NCBI GenBank assembly: GCA_024276495.1
Contig: JAJRXC010000083.1
Coordinates: forward strand, 52,252-116,251
Source of the DNA: Actinomycetes bacterium
GTDB lineage: Bacteria > Actinomycetota > Acidimicrobiia > Acidimicrobiales > Aldehydirespiratoraceae
Direction of reading: 5' to 3'
Length of the DNA stretch: 64,000 nucleotides
This document shows, in pieces, positions 56,594 to 64,000 of the stretch (position 1 is its first letter; each line of letters begins with the position of its first letter). Both the position numbers and the translations under genes were made by a program. The notes under the pieces are model-generated. The model saw only the letters and a list, made by a program, of their open reading frames with translations. It was not told the DNA's origin and made no database searches.

Positions 56594-57088
56594 ATGGCCG
56601 ACGTCGACCACGGGAGCATCGCCGCGGAGTTCCTCGTGGAACCGTTCGTGGAAGGCACCCCCGGCCCCCACGTGACCGCGGCCGTCGACGCGTTCGACGA
56701 CCACGACCTCGCGGTCGAGCTCGGACCCTTCGCCTCCTTCGCCACCGGCCGACTCGACGAGATGGCCGACGCGATCGCCGACATGATCCGGGCGGCGATG
56801 AGCAACGGGGCCACCTCGGTGCAGCTGCGGGTGGCGGCCACCGCCGGCGAGATCCCCATCCCGAAGCTCCACGACGCGCTCGACGACATCTTGCGGATGG
56901 CCGAACGCGAGATCGGCACACCGACCACCGCCTGGACCCGGGCCGAGAAACAGCGCGTCGTGCGCATGCTCGACGAACGGGGCGCTTTCTTGTTGCGAGG
57001 CGCGGTCGACGACATCGCCGAGATCATGGGCGTCTCCCGCATCACGATCTACAACTATCTGCACGCGCTGGAAAAAGACGATGACTGA
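56594..57088 (+). CDS. YKOF-like binding domain fused to a YheO/DauR-type HTH regulator
   Basis: A 164-aa protein. Residues about 12-85 (LVEPFVEGTPGPHVTAAVDA, LAVELGPFASFATG, SNGATSVQLRV) resemble the thiamine/HMP-binding YKOF and MTH1187 family. The C-terminal part (about 118-160: KQRVVRMLDERGAFLLRGAV, DDIAEIMGVSRITIYNYLHA) is a helix-turn-helix of the HTH_22 kind found at the end of DauR/YheO. I infer a ligand-sensing transcription regulator of the divergent operon. Start ATG 56594; the end overlaps the next gene by eight bases. Confidence 0.75.
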   Translation: MADVDHGSIAAEFLVEPFVEGTPGPHVTAAVDAFDDHDLAVELGPFASFATGRLDEMADAIADMIRAAMSNGATSVQLRVAATAGEIPIPKLHDALDDILRMAEREIGTPTTAWTRAEKQRVVRMLDERGAFLLRGAVDDIAEIMGVSRITIYNYLHALEKDDD

Positions 57089-58466
57089 CCCCGCCGGCCG
57101 GGCCGATCTGCTGATCCACGGGGCCTGGGTCGTCGCCACCGTCGATGCCGCCCGGCGCGAGCTCGCCGGTGGCTGGGTCGCGGTCACCGATGGGCTGATC
57201 AGCGGGGTCGGTGCCGCCCACGACCCTCTACCCGCGGCGACCGAGTCGATCTCCGCGGAGGGATGCCTGGTCACCCCCGGCCTCGTCAACACCCATCACC
57301 ACCTCTACCAGAACCTCACTCGGGCCTACACGCCGATGACCGACGCGCCGCTGTTCGGGTGGCTCCGGTCGCTGTACCCGTTGTGGACGTCGGCGCTCGA
57401 CGAGGAAGCCGTGCATCTCGCGGCCTGGGTCGGTTTGGCCGAGCTCGCCCTGTCCGGATGCACGACCTCGTCGGACCATCACTACATCCACCCACCCCGC
57501 GCCGGCGACCTCCTCGCCGCCGAGGTGACCGCAGCCACGGATCTGGGCCTGCGCTTCCACCCCACCTACGGATCGATGAGCCTGTCGGAAAAAGACGGCG
57601 GCCTGCCTCCCGACGACGCGGTGCGCGACGAAGACGACATCCTCGCCGAATCCGAACGTCACGTCGCCCGTTGGCACGACCCCGCCCACGGCGCGATGAC
57701 CCGGATCGCGCTGGCGCCGTGCTCACCGTTCTCGGTCACCCCCGACCTCATGGCGCAGACCGCGGCGCTGGCCGAACGGCTCGACGTACGACTCCACACC
57801 CACCTGGCCGAGAACTCCGAGGACGACGAGTACGCGCTGGCGACCTTCGGCATGCGACCCGTCGACCTCTACGAGGACGTCGGATGGTTGTCGGATCGCA
57901 GCTGGGGGGCCCATGTCGTCCGCCCGGACCCCGACGAGGTCGTCCGGCTCGGCGCCGCCGGGGTCGGCGTGGCCCACTGCCCGAGCTCCAACATGATCCT
58001 GTCGTCGGGCATCGCGCCCGTGGTCGACCTCCGGCGGGCCGGCTGCCCGGTCGGTCTCGGCTGCGACGGATCGTCATCGGCCGACGCGGCGTCGCTCTGG
58101 CAGGAGGCCCGGCTGTCGATGCTGCAGGGAAAGCTCGTCTCCGGCGCCGCGGCGATGACGGCCCGAATCGCCCTGGAGGTCGCCACCCGCGGCGGCGCGG
58201 GATGTCTCGGACGCGAAGGCGAGCTCGGCGAGCTGTCGGTCGGCGCGGTGGGCGACATCGCCGTCTGGGCCCTCGACGGTCCGACCTTCGCCGGTGTGCT
58301 CGACGATCCGATCGAGGGCTGGCTCCGCTGCGGGCCGACCGCGGCCCGCGACACGATCGTGCACGGCAAGCCGGTGGTGCGCGACAGCGAGCTCGTGTCC
58401 GATCGGGTCGACGAGATGCTGGCCGCCCACCGGGTCGCGGCCCGGCGATTCCAGCCCGCCCGCTGA
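57081..58466 (+). CDS. 8-oxoguanine deaminase-like amidohydrolase
   Basis: A 461-aa amidohydrolase of the AtzB/TrzN/8-oxoguanine deaminase clade with its complete N-terminal beta-sandwich. Metal and substrate motifs: TPGLVNTHHHLYQNLTRAY, LSGCTTSSDHHYIHP, LHTHLAENSEDDEYA, GVAHCPSSNMIL and LGCDGSSSADAASLWQEARL. The HYIHP and CDGSSS blocks favour 8-oxoguanine deaminase, which yields urate, though other deaminations (for example of isoxanthopterin-like compounds) remain possible. Read together with guanine deaminase nearby, it points to purine catabolism. Confidence 0.82.
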   Translation: MTDPAGRADLLIHGAWVVATVDAARRELAGGWVAVTDGLISGVGAAHDPLPAATESISAEGCLVTPGLVNTHHHLYQNLTRAYTPMTDAPLFGWLRSLYPLWTSALDEEAVHLAAWVGLAELALSGCTTSSDHHYIHPPRAGDLLAAEVTAATDLGLRFHPTYGSMSLSEKDGGLPPDDAVRDEDDILAESERHVARWHDPAHGAMTRIALAPCSPFSVTPDLMAQTAALAERLDVRLHTHLAENSEDDEYALATFGMRPVDLYEDVGWLSDRSWGAHVVRPDPDEVVRLGAAGVGVAHCPSSNMILSSGIAPVVDLRRAGCPVGLGCDGSSSADAASLWQEARLSMLQGKLVSGAAAMTARIALEVATRGGAGCLGREGELGELSVGAVGDIAVWALDGPTFAGVLDDPIEGWLRCGPTAARDTIVHGKPVVRDSELVSDRVDEMLAAHRVAARRFQPAR

Positions 58467-58518
58467 GCGAAGACCGAAAGCCACTGCCCCACCCTCGGAT
58501 TCGTGCAAGGGTCACAAC

Positions 58519-59316
58519 ATGAGTCGCGAGCCGAGCGCCTATGTCCACGGCCATCACGAATCGGTGCTGCGATCCCATTCGTCCCGCACGATCGAGAACT
58601 CGGCGGCCTATCTCGTTCCCCATCTCGTCGCCGGAGCCCGCCTTCTCGATGTCGGCTGCGGTCCGGGAATCCTGACCGCGGAGATGGCCGAGCGGGTCGC
58701 CCCCGGCGAGGCGATCGGAATCGACGCGTCGACGCAGGTGATCGAACAGGCCATCGCGGATCACGGCGAGCCGGCGCAGTTCGCGACCGGCGACATCCAC
58801 GACCTCGACTACGCCGACGGCTCGTTCGACATCGTGCACGCCCATCAGGTGCTGCAACATCTCGACGACCCGGTCGGAGCCCTCGTCGAGCTGCGTCGGG
58901 TCACACGACCGGGCGGTGTCGTCGCGGTTCGCGACACCGACTACGGCACCATGTTCTGGGCCCCCGCGGATCCCGGGCTCGACCGCTGGATGGCCATCTA
59001 TCAGTCCATGACCGCCCACAACGGCCACACCGCGAACGCCGGCCGTCGTCTCCTCGGCTGGGCCCGGGAGGCCGGCCTCACCGACGTTGCCGTCTCATCG
59101 TCCACCTGGACCTTCGCCGACCCCACGGGCCGATCGTGGTGGGCCGGCGTGTGGGCCGATCGTGTGCTCGAGTCCTCCTACCACGCCCAGGCGATCGAAC
59201 AGGGGTTGACCGACGACGCGGAACTGGTCGAGATCGCCGGCGCGTGGCGCCGCTGGGCCGACCGGCCCGACGCCGTCTTCGTCTGCCCCCATGTCGAGAT
59301 CCTGGCGGCCCGGTAG
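58519..59316 (+). CDS. Class I SAM-dependent methyltransferase
   Basis: A 265-aa UbiE/COQ5-like methyltransferase. Motif I is LLDVGCGPGILTAEMAE, motif II EAIGIDAS, then FATGDIHDLDYADGSFDIVH and AHQVLQHLDDPVGALVE with RPGGVVAVRD. The substrate is unknown. It sits between two deaminase genes, 3 bases before guaD, but may have no part in purine breakdown. Confidence 0.85.
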   Translation: MSREPSAYVHGHHESVLRSHSSRTIENSAAYLVPHLVAGARLLDVGCGPGILTAEMAERVAPGEAIGIDASTQVIEQAIADHGEPAQFATGDIHDLDYADGSFDIVHAHQVLQHLDDPVGALVELRRVTRPGGVVAVRDTDYGTMFWAPADPGLDRWMAIYQSMTAHNGHTANAGRRLLGWAREAGLTDVAVSSSTWTFADPTGRSWWAGVWADRVLESSYHAQAIEQGLTDDAELVEIAGAWRRWADRPDAVFVCPHVEILAAR

Positions 59317-59319
59317 CCG

Positions 59320-60690
59320 ATGGCCGCGGGGTTCACGATCCGGGCGTCGCTGTTCCACACGCCGGCACCCGACACCCTGGAGCATCGGGAACTCCAGCTC
59401 GTCACCGTCGACGAGACCGGCCGAATCGAATCGGTCGTCCCCGACGATCCCGGACACGACCGCACGGTCCCGGTCGGCGTCGACATCGACCTGGGCCCGG
59501 ACACCGTCCTGCTCCCCGGGCTGATCGACACTCACATCCATGCCCCCCAGTGGCCACAGCTCGCCACCGGGCTCGATCTCGCGCTCGAAGACTGGTTGTT
59601 CGCCCACACCTTCCCCCTCGAGGCCCGCTACGTCGACGTCGCGTTCGCCGAACGGGTGTGGGAATCGATGGTGCCGAGCCTGCTCGCCGCGGGCACGACC
59701 ACCGCGGTGTACCACGCCAGCATCCACGAACCGGCCACCACCGCGCTTGCCGCGGCGTGCCATCGCCACGGGCAACGGGCCTTCGTCGGCCGTGTCGCGA
59801 TGGACCATCCCGAGGGCACGCCGGAGTGGTACCGCGACGCCGATGCCGCCACCGCGGTCGAGCGCAGCGCCCGGTCCGTCGACGCCATCACCGCGCTCAC
59901 CGGCCGGGCCGGCCTCGTCCGGCCGATCATCACCCCGCGCTTCATCCCGGCCTGCACCGACGCCGCCCTCGCCGGGTTGGGGGAGCTTTCGGCCGCGACC
60001 GGCACGCTCGTGCAGACCCATTGCTCGGAGAGCGACTGGGAACACGGTCATGTGCTCGAACGTCACGAGATGACCGATGCCGCCTCACTGGACCGGTTCG
60101 GCCTCGTCGGCGACCACACCGTGTTGGCCCACGCCACCCACCTCACCGACGCCGACCGGACCCGGCTCGTCGAGCGGGGCGCGGGGGTGGCCCACTGCCC
60201 GTTGTCCAACGCCTACTTCGCCAACGCCGTCTTCCCGGCCCGGGCGTCGATCGACGCCGGCCTGCGGGTCGGGTTGGGCACCGACATCGCTGGTGGGGCC
60301 GACGGGGCGGTGCTCGCGCAGTGCGGCCACGCGGTCACGTCGTCACGATTGCTCGACTCCGGGGTCGACGTCTCCCGGGACCCCGTCGGGCGGGGGGTCC
60401 CGGGGAGCCGGATCGACATCGTCACCGCGTTCTGGATGGCCACCGCCGGCGGCGCCGACCTGCTCGGGCTGCCGGTCGGCCTGCTCGCGCCCGGCCGCCG
60501 CTTCGACGCCATCGCCGTGGATCTCGACGGGCTCGGCATCTGGGACGAGGTCGACGACGCGGCCCTGGTGTTCGAGAAGATCGTGCGACAGGCGGACCAC
60601 TCGTCGATTCGACGGGTGTGGGTCGACGGCGTCGATGTCACCCCGGCGTCGACGGCTCGTAGGACCGCATCTGGTACAGGTTCTGACTGA
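59320..60690 (+). CDS. guaD: Guanine deaminase
   Basis: A 456-aa amidohydrolase converting guanine to xanthine. Metal and substrate motifs: LLPGLIDTHIHAPQWP, then EARYVDVAFAERVW, ITPRFIPACTD, QTHCSESDWE, VLAHATHLTD, GVAHCPLSNAYFANA and VGLGTDIAGGADGA. These fit the bacterial GuaD family. It starts three bases after the methyltransferase stop and ends overlapping the convergent thioesterase-like gene by 53 bases. Its product xanthine is the expected substrate of the molybdenum hydroxylases in the divergent operon. Confidence 0.9.
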   Translation: MAAGFTIRASLFHTPAPDTLEHRELQLVTVDETGRIESVVPDDPGHDRTVPVGVDIDLGPDTVLLPGLIDTHIHAPQWPQLATGLDLALEDWLFAHTFPLEARYVDVAFAERVWESMVPSLLAAGTTTAVYHASIHEPATTALAAACHRHGQRAFVGRVAMDHPEGTPEWYRDADAATAVERSARSVDAITALTGRAGLVRPIITPRFIPACTDAALAGLGELSAATGTLVQTHCSESDWEHGHVLERHEMTDAASLDRFGLVGDHTVLAHATHLTDADRTRLVERGAGVAHCPLSNAYFANAVFPARASIDAGLRVGLGTDIAGGADGAVLAQCGHAVTSSRLLDSGVDVSRDPVGRGVPGSRIDIVTAFWMATAGGADLLGLPVGLLAPGRRFDAIAVDLDGLGIWDEVDDAALVFEKIVRQADHSSIRRVWVDGVDVTPASTARRTASGTGSD

Positions 60691-61110
60691 TCGCGACGAC
60701 CTCGCCACTGGCGTCCTCGAGCGCGCACTCCCAGCCGTAGTCGGCTTTCCCGTTCGCCTCCGCCTCCTCCACGATCCGTGCCGCGTCGGCTTCGTCCATC
60801 CGGACCTCGACGGTGATGTCGGTCGGGCCGGACGCCGGAACCGGATCTTGAGATCCTTCACGATCGGATAGAACCTGGTGACGTCGAACGTCGTCAGGAA
60901 CAGCGTGCCTCCGGGCACCTCGGACAGGGTGAACAGGGCGCCCGCGTACATCATCCCGACATGGTTCACATTGGGTTCGAACGGCATCCGCAGTCGCACG
61001 AAGCCCCGCTCGGCATGATCGACGACCACACCGGTGTGACGCAGGAACGGGATCGTGTCCCAGTTCCCCCGCGTCAAATCCTCGGTGTCCCAGATGCGTG
61101 TCTCGTCCAT
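60638..61110 (-). pseudogene. DUF4442/PaaI-like thioesterase-fold protein with a frameshift
   Basis: From ATG 61110 the frame reads IWDTEDLTRGNWDTIPFLRH, HVGMMYAGALFTLSEVPGG, RFYPIVKDLKIRF and then loses sense. The next frame continues it: PTDITVEVRMDEADAARIVE, EANGKADYGWECALEDASGE and SQNLYQMRSYEPSTPG to a stop at 60638. One base seems lost near 60836. The joined product of about 157 aa is a hotdog-fold thioesterase-like protein. It may be a real pseudogene or a sequencing slip. Confidence 0.75.
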
Positions 61111-61153
61111 GACGACAGTCTGACCCACCGGGGTCATCCGCCCCGAGACGGGC

Positions 61154-62377
61154 TCACCCGCCCAGCCAGACCTCGGCGCCGGTGGCGGCCGCAGCACCGG
61201 TCGCGAAGCAGGCCTGAAGCAGGTACCCCCCGGTCGGTGCGTCCCAGTCGAGCATCTCCCCGGCGACGAACACGCCGGGCAGGTCACACAACATGAAGTG
61301 CTCGTCGAGAGCCGCGAACGAGACCCCGCCGGCGGTCGAGATGGCCCGATCGATCGACATGAGCGCCTCCACCTCGACGGGCGCGGCCTTCGCCAGCTTC
61401 GCCAAGTCCGTCGCGTCGCCGGGGAGACGATTGCCGGTCGCCTCCCGCAGCAGCCCGATCGCGACCGGCGGGACGCGGGCGCGGCGCAACCGGCTCGTGC
61501 GGGTCTCCTTCGGTCGGGGGGAGGCGAGGCGATCCCGAAGGCGGTCGATCGGGAGGTCGGGGGCGAGATCGAGCCGGATCCGACAATGGCCGGTACGCCC
61601 GATCTCGTGGCGCACCGCCCGCGACGCGGCATAGATCGGACCGCCTTCGAGCCCCCGGCGAGTGACCACGATCTCGCCGCGGTGGGTCTCGTCGGCCACA
61701 GAGACGACGACGTTCTTCACCGGTTCGCCCTCGAACCGCTCGATGAACACATCGGACCACGACACCACCACGCCGCAGTTCGCCGCGGTCAACGGTTCGA
61801 CCGCCACACCTCGGGCCTCGAGGATCGCCCGCCAGCTCCCGTCGGAACCGACCCGGGGCCAACTCGCTCCCCCGAGGGCGAGCACGGTCGCATCGGCTTC
61901 GACATCGATCAGGCGCGCGGCGTCGGCACCGGCGACCTCGAAGCGCAGGGCGCCGTCGTCGGTCCATCCGCACCATCGGTGACCGGGCCGGAACCGCACG
62001 CCGAGACCGTCGAGGCGGCGCAGCCAGGCTCTCAGCAGCGGCGCGGCCCGCATCGCCTCGGGGAACACGCGGCGGCTCGACCCGACGAAGGTCGCGGCAC
62101 CGAGGTCGTCGGCCCACGACCGGAGCCAGTCGGGGCCGTGGTCGCGCACGGCCCGCTCGAGGGCGGGCGCGCTCGGTTCGTAGCGGTCGAGCAGCTCGTC
62201 GATCGGTTCGGCCTTCGTCAGGTTGAGCCCACTACGCCCGGCCAGGAGCAGCTTGCGGGCCATTGACCGGTGCAGCTCGTGGACCGTGACGTTGATCCCG
62301 CGCCGGGCCAGGGCCTCCGCCGCCATCAGACCGGCGGGCCCACCACCCACGACGGCGACCGCCGGCGGATCGGTCAC
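61154..62377 (-). CDS. HI0933-like flavoprotein (NAD(P)/FAD-dependent)
   Basis: A 407-aa FAD protein of the HI0933/BaiN-like family. The dinucleotide fold is VAVVGGGPAGLMAAEALARR (about 6-25), then ARKLLLAGRSGLNLTKAEP, VLALGGASWPRVGSDG and near the end GVFVAGEMLDWDAPTGGYLL. It lacks a recognised reaction in most bacteria; BaiN relatives act in bile-acid dehydroxylation, others are unknown. The GTG start overlaps the stop of the GH3 gene (GTGA). Confidence 0.87.
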   Translation of the reverse strand: MTDPPAVAVVGGGPAGLMAAEALARRGINVTVHELHRSMARKLLLAGRSGLNLTKAEPIDELLDRYEPSAPALERAVRDHGPDWLRSWADDLGAATFVGSSRRVFPEAMRAAPLLRAWLRRLDGLGVRFRPGHRWCGWTDDGALRFEVAGADAARLIDVEADATVLALGGASWPRVGSDGSWRAILEARGVAVEPLTAANCGVVVSWSDVFIERFEGEPVKNVVVSVADETHRGEIVVTRRGLEGGPIYAASRAVRHEIGRTGHCRIRLDLAPDLPIDRLRDRLASPRPKETRTSRLRRARVPPVAIGLLREATGNRLPGDATDLAKLAKAAPVEVEALMSIDRAISTAGGVSFAALDEHFMLCDLPGVFVAGEMLDWDAPTGGYLLQACFATGAAAATGAEVWLGG

Positions 62378-64000
62378 AACTCGACGACGACCCGGCTCCG
62401 CACGTCGCCGGCCGAGGCGGCGACGAGGAGCCCGTACCGGCCGGGGTCGACGACCCAGTCGTGGAACCCGGGGTCCCAGCGAGCGAAGCATCGATCACGC
62501 AGGTGGATTCGGGCGACCGCGGTCGACGCCGGGGCGATGCGCAGCTTCGCGAATCCGGCCAGCTCCTTGACCGGGCGGGCCACCACCGGCGCCTCGGGGG
62601 CGACATAAACCTGCACGACCTCGGCCCCTTCCCGGTCGCCGGTGTTGGTCACCGGAACCTCGACGACCAGATCGGTGCCGGTGCCCGACACCGTCGGTGT
62701 CCCCCACTCGAACGTCGTGTAGGAGCCGCCGTGACCGAACGGGATCCGCGGTTCGATGCCGCGGGCGTCGTAGCCCCGGTACCCGACGAAGACGCCTTCG
62801 CCGTAGCGGACCACTCCGGCTTCGCCCGGATAGTTCAGGTACGACGGCGTGTCGCGTTCGTGGTGGGCCCACGACGTCGGCATGCGGCCCGCCGGTTCGG
62901 CCTCGCCGAGCACGACATCGGCGATCGCGTCACCGGCTTCCTGGCCGGGGTACCAGGCGAGCACGGCGGCGGGCACGTCGTCGAGCCACGGCAGGTTCAT
63001 CGGCGCGCCACAGTTGAGCACGACGATGACGTCGGGATTCGCGGCCCGGACCCGCGCCACCAGCTCGTTCTGGCCGTTCGGCAGGTCGAGCGAGCCCCGA
63101 TCGCTCCCCTCGCTCTCCCATTCCGACGAGGACCCGACGACCAGCACGACCGTGTCGGCGCGCCGGGCCAACTCCTCGGCCGCGACCAACCCCTCCTCCC
63201 GGGTGCCGGTGACCGGCTCCACGCCGACGTCGACGACGCAGAGCCACTGGCCGACGTCGCGGGGGATCGACTCGAGCCGGCCGCGATAGGTCCGCCCGGC
63301 TTCCAGGTCGACGTATCCGTCGCCGCCGTGTTGGCCCAGGCCGGCCGCGAACCCGTCGACCTCGTTGTCGGCGACCAGTTCGTCGTCGATGTACAGCTGT
63401 GTCGGCGAGAACCCGAGGGCGCAGACCCGATGGCGTCCGGTGACCGTGGTGGTGAGCGCGAAGGTGGCCCGCACGCTCATCGCCTCACGGCCTTCGGGCC
63501 AGTTGTCGCCCATCCACACGCTGAACGCGCTCGGCCGGGTGATGGTGTCGAAGGGTTCCCCGTCGAACCCGAACCCGTCGAAGAGGTCGAACGTGACCCC
63601 ACCGGCGCCGACCTGCTCGGGCGTGACCGACGCCGCGCGGCGTCGCATGTCGATCCCGGGCGCGGTACCGATCAGGCGCGCGCCGAGCCGGGCCCGCATC
63701 GATTCGAGCACGGTGGTCGAGCGGTGGGGGCTGAGCGACGCCGAACCGCCGCCGAGAAGCGCGGTGGAGGCCACGCCCGGTCCGATGAGGGCAACGGTTC
63801 GGTCGCCGCCGAGGGGCAGCGCGCCGTCGTTCTTCAACAGCACCATCGACTCGGTGGCCGCCCGTCGGGCCAACGCGCGGTGCTCGGGTCGTTCGATGCT
63901 CGACTCCTCGTGGTCGGTCGCCGTTCCCAGCCGCCCGGCCCAGTCGAGGAATCCGAGGATGCGACGAACCTTGTCGTCGAGCAACGACTCGGCCACCTCA
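62374..64000 (-). CDS. GH3-family beta-glucosidase, C-terminal part (cut by window edge)
   Basis: About 541 residues of a glycoside hydrolase family 3 enzyme whose start lies beyond the right edge. Seen parts: the end of the TIM barrel (VRRILGFLDWAGRLG, then RALARRAATESMVLLKNDGA), the start of the alpha/beta sandwich (VALIGPGVAS), an inserted PA14-like carbohydrate domain (about 150-270 of the visible part), the sandwich continued (VVLVVGSSSEWESEGSDRGS, then VVLNCGAPMNLPW and PGQEAGDAIADVVLG) and a fibronectin-III-like C-terminus. It probably removes glucose or xylose units from oligosaccharides or glycosides. Confidence 0.9.
   Translation of the reverse strand, partial: EVAESLLDDKVRRILGFLDWAGRLGTATDHEESSIERPEHRALARRAATESMVLLKNDGALPLGGDRTVALIGPGVASTALLGGGSASLSPHRSTTVLESMRARLGARLIGTAPGIDMRRRAASVTPEQVGAGGVTFDLFDGFGFDGEPFDTITRPSAFSVWMGDNWPEGREAMSVRATFALTTTVTGRHRVCALGFSPTQLYIDDELVADNEVDGFAAGLGQHGGDGYVDLEAGRTYRGRLESIPRDVGQWLCVVDVGVEPVTGTREEGLVAAEELARRADTVVLVVGSSSEWESEGSDRGSLDLPNGQNELVARVRAANPDVIVVLNCGAPMNLPWLDDVPAAVLAWYPGQEAGDAIADVVLGEAEPAGRMPTSWAHHERDTPSYLNYPGEAGVVRYGEGVFVGYRGYDARGIEPRIPFGHGGSYTTFEWGTPTVSGTGTDLVVEVPVTNTGDREGAEVVQVYVAPEAPVVARPVKELAGFAKLRIAPASTAVARIHLRDRCFARWDPGFHDWVVDPGRYGLLVAASAGDVRSRVVVEL

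Overview
The window is GC-rich, gene-dense DNA from an actinobacterium. Indicators are a Bpa/PafE-type proteasome activator, several F420/flavin luciferase-like oxidoreductases, many lipoproteins with Thr-rich or acidic linkers, numerous ATGA/GTGA stop-start overlaps and very short intergenic gaps. Gene content recalls the Acidimicrobiia (Ilumatobacter-like aquatic or soil lineages), but this placement is an inference from style and not from a marker gene. I saw no rRNA, tRNA, CRISPR array or intact insertion sequence.

Layout. 1-14.6 kb: typA (cut by the left edge); two tandem lipoproteins, an active-looking peptidase-type alpha/beta hydrolase and a relative without its catalytic residues; bpa; a dienelactone hydrolase; a methyltransferase relic; a LinB-like haloalkane dehalogenase; xthA; a glycerophosphodiesterase lipoprotein; a yeast-type cytosine deaminase; a CAP+SLH surface protein; a sterol-desaturase-type hydroxylase; then an ECF sigma / membrane protein / ABC ATPase operon. 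14.6-25.7 kb: a rearranged region. A sulfotransferase-MFS-unknown-LLM-SDR block (copy A, 14.6-19.05 kb) recurs in shrunken, broken form at 24.5-25.67 kb (copy B). Between them lie a large secreted metalloprotease-like protein and a two-component system. Each copy kept different genes. 26-42.4 kb: a second sigma factor with a PQQ-propeller membrane partner, malate synthase G, a class II aldolase, an ogt/ada-alkA/nat DNA-repair operon, an LLM oxidoreductase, a bicupin plus TetR gene pair facing a substrate-binding lipoprotein across a perfect operator-like inverted repeat, zwf-gnd, and an acyl-CoA synthetase.

42.4-60.7 kb is the most interesting part. A nine-gene minus-strand operon runs M20 amidohydrolase, compact YgfK, N-carbamoyl-D-amino-acid amidohydrolase, XdhD-type Fe-S/molybdenum hydroxylase, SsnA, two PLP enzymes, FAD/2Fe-2S subunit, and a second molybdenum hydroxylase large subunit. 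It diverges from a regulator, an 8-oxoguanine-deaminase-like enzyme, a methyltransferase and guanine deaminase. Together this looks like a purine/urate breakdown locus of the ygfK-ssnA-xdhD kind (families linked to selenium-dependent molybdenum hydroxylases in enterobacteria and clostridia), rebuilt in an actinobacterium with a shortened YgfK and a D-carbamoylase. Guanine deaminase would feed xanthine, 8-oxoguanine deaminase would feed urate, and the operon would open the rings and process carbamoyl and amino products. The end products are an inference.

60.6-64 kb: a thioesterase-like gene with a frameshift, an HI0933-type flavoprotein, and the C-terminal part of a GH3 glycosidase cut by the right edge. 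Several genes carry single-base frameshifts (about 6.0, 18.98, 24.79, 25.10 and 60.84 kb). Some clearly belong to decaying duplicates; others could be assembly errors.
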